Shown: in pieces, positions 57,761 through 60,000 of the stretch | Layout of the letters: every line of letters starts with the position of its first letter | Position numbering within the stretch: the first letter of the stretch is position 1 | Assembly: GCA_030141605.1 (NCBI GenBank) | Contig: JAQGDQ010002366.1 | Coordinates: forward strand, 72,660-132,659 | Source of the DNA: Tubiluchus corallicola | Taxonomy: Eukaryota; Priapulida; Priapulimorpha; Priapulimorphida; Tubiluchidae | Direction: 5' to 3' | DNA: 60,000 nucleotides | Program-made: the position numbers and the translations under genes | The notes under the pieces: model-generated | What the model saw: only the letters and a program-made list of their open reading frames with translations | The model's database searches: none | What the model was told of the DNA's origin: nothing

Positions 57761-58339
57761 GTATGCTTGTTTTGCTTAAAAGTACAGAACTTTTTTATCA
57801 ATATTAAAATGTTTGTGAAGTTGCTTATTGCATTTGTCTCATTTTGTTGTGTGTTGTCTTATGATAATGTGGAGCTTTGTTGTGTTAGCTAATTCCAATG
57901 ATACACCAACGTGCCCAGCGTCACTCTGGTTGCTAGTTTCCAGTATCCTGTGTCTGGCTTCCAGGCACTGAATATGAGTGCCAGGTGCACTAGCAGCCAT
58001 TCTTAACATATCAAAACCTACAAATAAAAACATATCCTATCTAATTTATGAATTGAAATTATAAGCCACAAAAATGTATGAGCCATGTTTGGAGACAAAT
58101 AATAATAGGAGGAAAATCCACTATGAGAGGTAACAGCAGCAACGAATCATGTACAACAAAATAAAGTCCTATAGATACCATACTGATACCATACAAAGTC
58201 TTAAGGCGTAGTTTTGAAGCAAATTGAGATTTAAGTAATTTTCTTTTTTAGTTTTGTGAAAAAGCAAGCAGTCTTATAAGAAGTGAGGTAAAATTAATGT
58301 CTTATATATTAAAATCTTAGTCTGCTTGGATAGCTGGCC
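57761..58339. other. PI4KA intron 9, 5' part
   Basis: Noncoding. The 3' tail of the LINE at 58340 may extend into it. Confidence 0.45.
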
Positions 58340-59010
58340 CCTAACCTGTTGAAGAAAAGATGTGCTTGAGGCCATTTTGTTGTTTTGTGTCAGCAAAATG
58401 CTCATTCCAAGTAAGTTTATTATCTACATGAACACCTAAGAAATGTACAGTTTTTGATTGATCTATGACTGTGTTTCCAATTTGTAACACTATGTTCGGT
58501 GAGACAGTTGAGTTTTGAAATGGTGTCATAAAATCAAGAATTTAGTTTTATCATTGTTCGTTTTCAGCTTGTAATGTAGAAATGCTGAATTTATATTAAT
58601 AATGTCTTGTTCAAGGTACTGTAATGCCACATTGATATTTTTATGTGCAAAATATATTGTGGTGTCATCGATCAGCATACTGGGTGATGTGAGCATGTTG
58701 TAGAACATGATGTCTATTGTTTACGTATAAGCTAAAGAGTAGTGGCCCATGAAGTGTACCTTGTGAAATACCTCCGTAGCCCAGTCGGAATAAACATTTG
58801 ATTTTAATTTTACCCATTGCATTCTGTCTTGCAAGAATCTTTTGATAAGGTTTATAGATGCCTGATTAAATCCAATTTGTTTGAGATTTTCTAGCAGCAA
58901 CAAGTGATCAAGACTATCAAAATCTTTGCTTACGTCTAAGAAGGTTGTTAATACATACTTAATTTTGTACAGTATAGATCCTAAAAGAAATATAAATTTG
59001 TTTTTCATTT
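58340..59010 (-). pseudogene. LINE RT domain remnant
   Basis: Minus strand. TTFLDVSKDFDSLDHLLLLE at about 58945-58885 is the LSKAFDTLDH..LL motif. LIKRFLQDRMQWVKL follows. The catalytic Asp pair appears as MLIDDTTIYFAH at about 58675 (LIDD instead of YADD). HYKLKTNNDKTKFLIL follows, then KTVHFLGVHVDNKLTWNEHF at about 58450-58390. The region between 58790 and 58700 is shortened. It is antisense to PI4KA. Confidence 0.78.
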
Positions 59011-59029
59011 GACGTATTATAGAAGTCTG

Positions 59030-60000
59030 AACACAAGTTATTAATTTTACTGAAAGAGGCAGATCGTAGGTGTTGTTATGTTTTGTGCATCGTAGTGACT
59101 CATCTCCTATTTCATCTAAATTGCAATTTTGACAAATTCATTCTTGAAGTGGTGTCTTATGTGGTTTGTCATGTCTTCCTGTTTTTATAGCTTGTGTGTG
59201 TGAGCTGATGTGTAATTTAGTGAATGCAATTTTGTCTTGTGGTGGTATTGAATTCAGCACCAGATAATTCTCAAGTGTATATGTATTTTTAAATTTACAG
59301 TAGTTTCTTAATTTATTGCCTTCACCATTATTATTAGTATTTTTGTTGATCATCTTGCAGCTTGTTTTTAATTGCTAATAACAAATTTCACTTCTTTGCA
59401 GTTCCCTGATTGTTCAAAATATGTGTAAAACCAATATAGTTTAATAGTTCTTTTACCGAAGTGGCCCAGCTATATATTCCTAGATTAGATTGGTTAAGAG
59501 AGTTTGTGTATGCAGCGTGTACAATGGTTGTTCTAGGTGAATTAGTGACATGTATCCAGTGTCCTATATTCTGCGTAGAATATCAATACCAGTGGGGTAT
59601 TGCCAGAGCTCACCCCTTGTTGCATTTTTTACTGATTTTCAATTTACTTGTAAAATAGATCTTATAGATAGATATCCACAGATCTACAGAGTTTTAAATT
59701 TAGGGCTTCACTTGTAAAATCATCGTAGGAGTTAGATCAATTTTTGGTAGCCAAAATTCGTTTAAAGTTAGTGCAGAATGGACCCAATGTTTCGCAACCA
59801 TAGAGGGCAATCGGTTTAATTAAGTTATTGAGTAATTTCAGTGCCACATTTGAACTACGTAGGTCGGTATGTTTAAAGATTTGGTGCCATGGTCTTTTAA
59901 TTCTATTATAGACTGTCTAAAGGATCCAGAATTAAAAATTTATCCCAAGATATTTGTATCGTTTTTCAACCATTGCGAATTCGTTCTGAAATTTGTAAAG
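59030..60000 (-). pseudogene. LINE RT C-terminal part, running off the window edge
   Basis: Minus strand. KYLGINF near 59960 and VALKLLNNLIKPIALYGCE at about 59850-59795 form the thumb region. After a break, KLRNYCKFKNTYTLENYLV (about 59310-59255), KIAFTKLHISSHT and GRHDKPHKTPLQERICQNC (about 59180-59115) form the conserved C-terminal tail with its CxxC. This end is followed at once by the start of the RT piece at 59010, so two copies lie head to tail. Confidence 0.78.

Overview
The window is AT-rich, intron-containing animal nuclear DNA with many decayed transposons of types typical of marine invertebrates (LINEs, Ty3/gypsy, BEL/Pao, MULE-like and cut-and-paste elements). The species cannot be named from the sequence. 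No rRNA, tRNA or CRISPR structure was recognised. Protein identities rest on motif recognition by eye, because no search could be run.

Two conserved host genes are present, both incomplete. On the minus strand, two exons of a Shaw/Kv3-type voltage-gated potassium channel lie at 24513-23980 (N-terminus and complete T1 domain) and at 10203 downwards (T1-S1 linker). Their splice sites match in phase across a 13.8-kb intron. On the plus strand, nine phase-consistent exons from 41118 to 57760 encode about the first 370 residues of phosphatidylinositol 4-kinase alpha (PI4KA). The kinase domain would lie beyond the right edge.

Most of the rest is mobile DNA. At 0.1-3.7 kb there is a broken MULE-like transposase gene that still has introns, followed by scrambled gypsy pieces, all between a perfect 14-bp inverted repeat. 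LINE remnants lie at 5.1-7.3 and 8.5-8.9 kb. The Kv intron holds gypsy gag-protease-RT, an LTR, a gypsy integrase, a BEL/Pao body, an LTR fragment, a 172-bp foldback, and a LINE split by a solo LTR with a perfect 5-bp target duplication.

From 26 to 39 kb there are LINE pieces, one with a CCCH zinc-finger-like segment and an endonuclease-like segment. There is also a gypsy element whose 451-codon frame stays open although the middle of its integrase is missing, a remnant of a widespread invertebrate selfish-element protein, more LINE, and a 390-bp LTR-like unit. PI4KA introns carry LINEs in both orientations and a DNA transposon with a smaller TIR element nested in it. The right end is LINE sequence in the intron after PI4KA exon 9.

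I found no convincing new multi-gene system. The most unusual items are the nested and rearranged retroelements, the in-frame integrase deletions, the intron-bearing transposase remnant, the gypsy order IN-PPT-LTR-gag-PR-RT, and an unassigned 106-codon frame inside a PI4KA intron.
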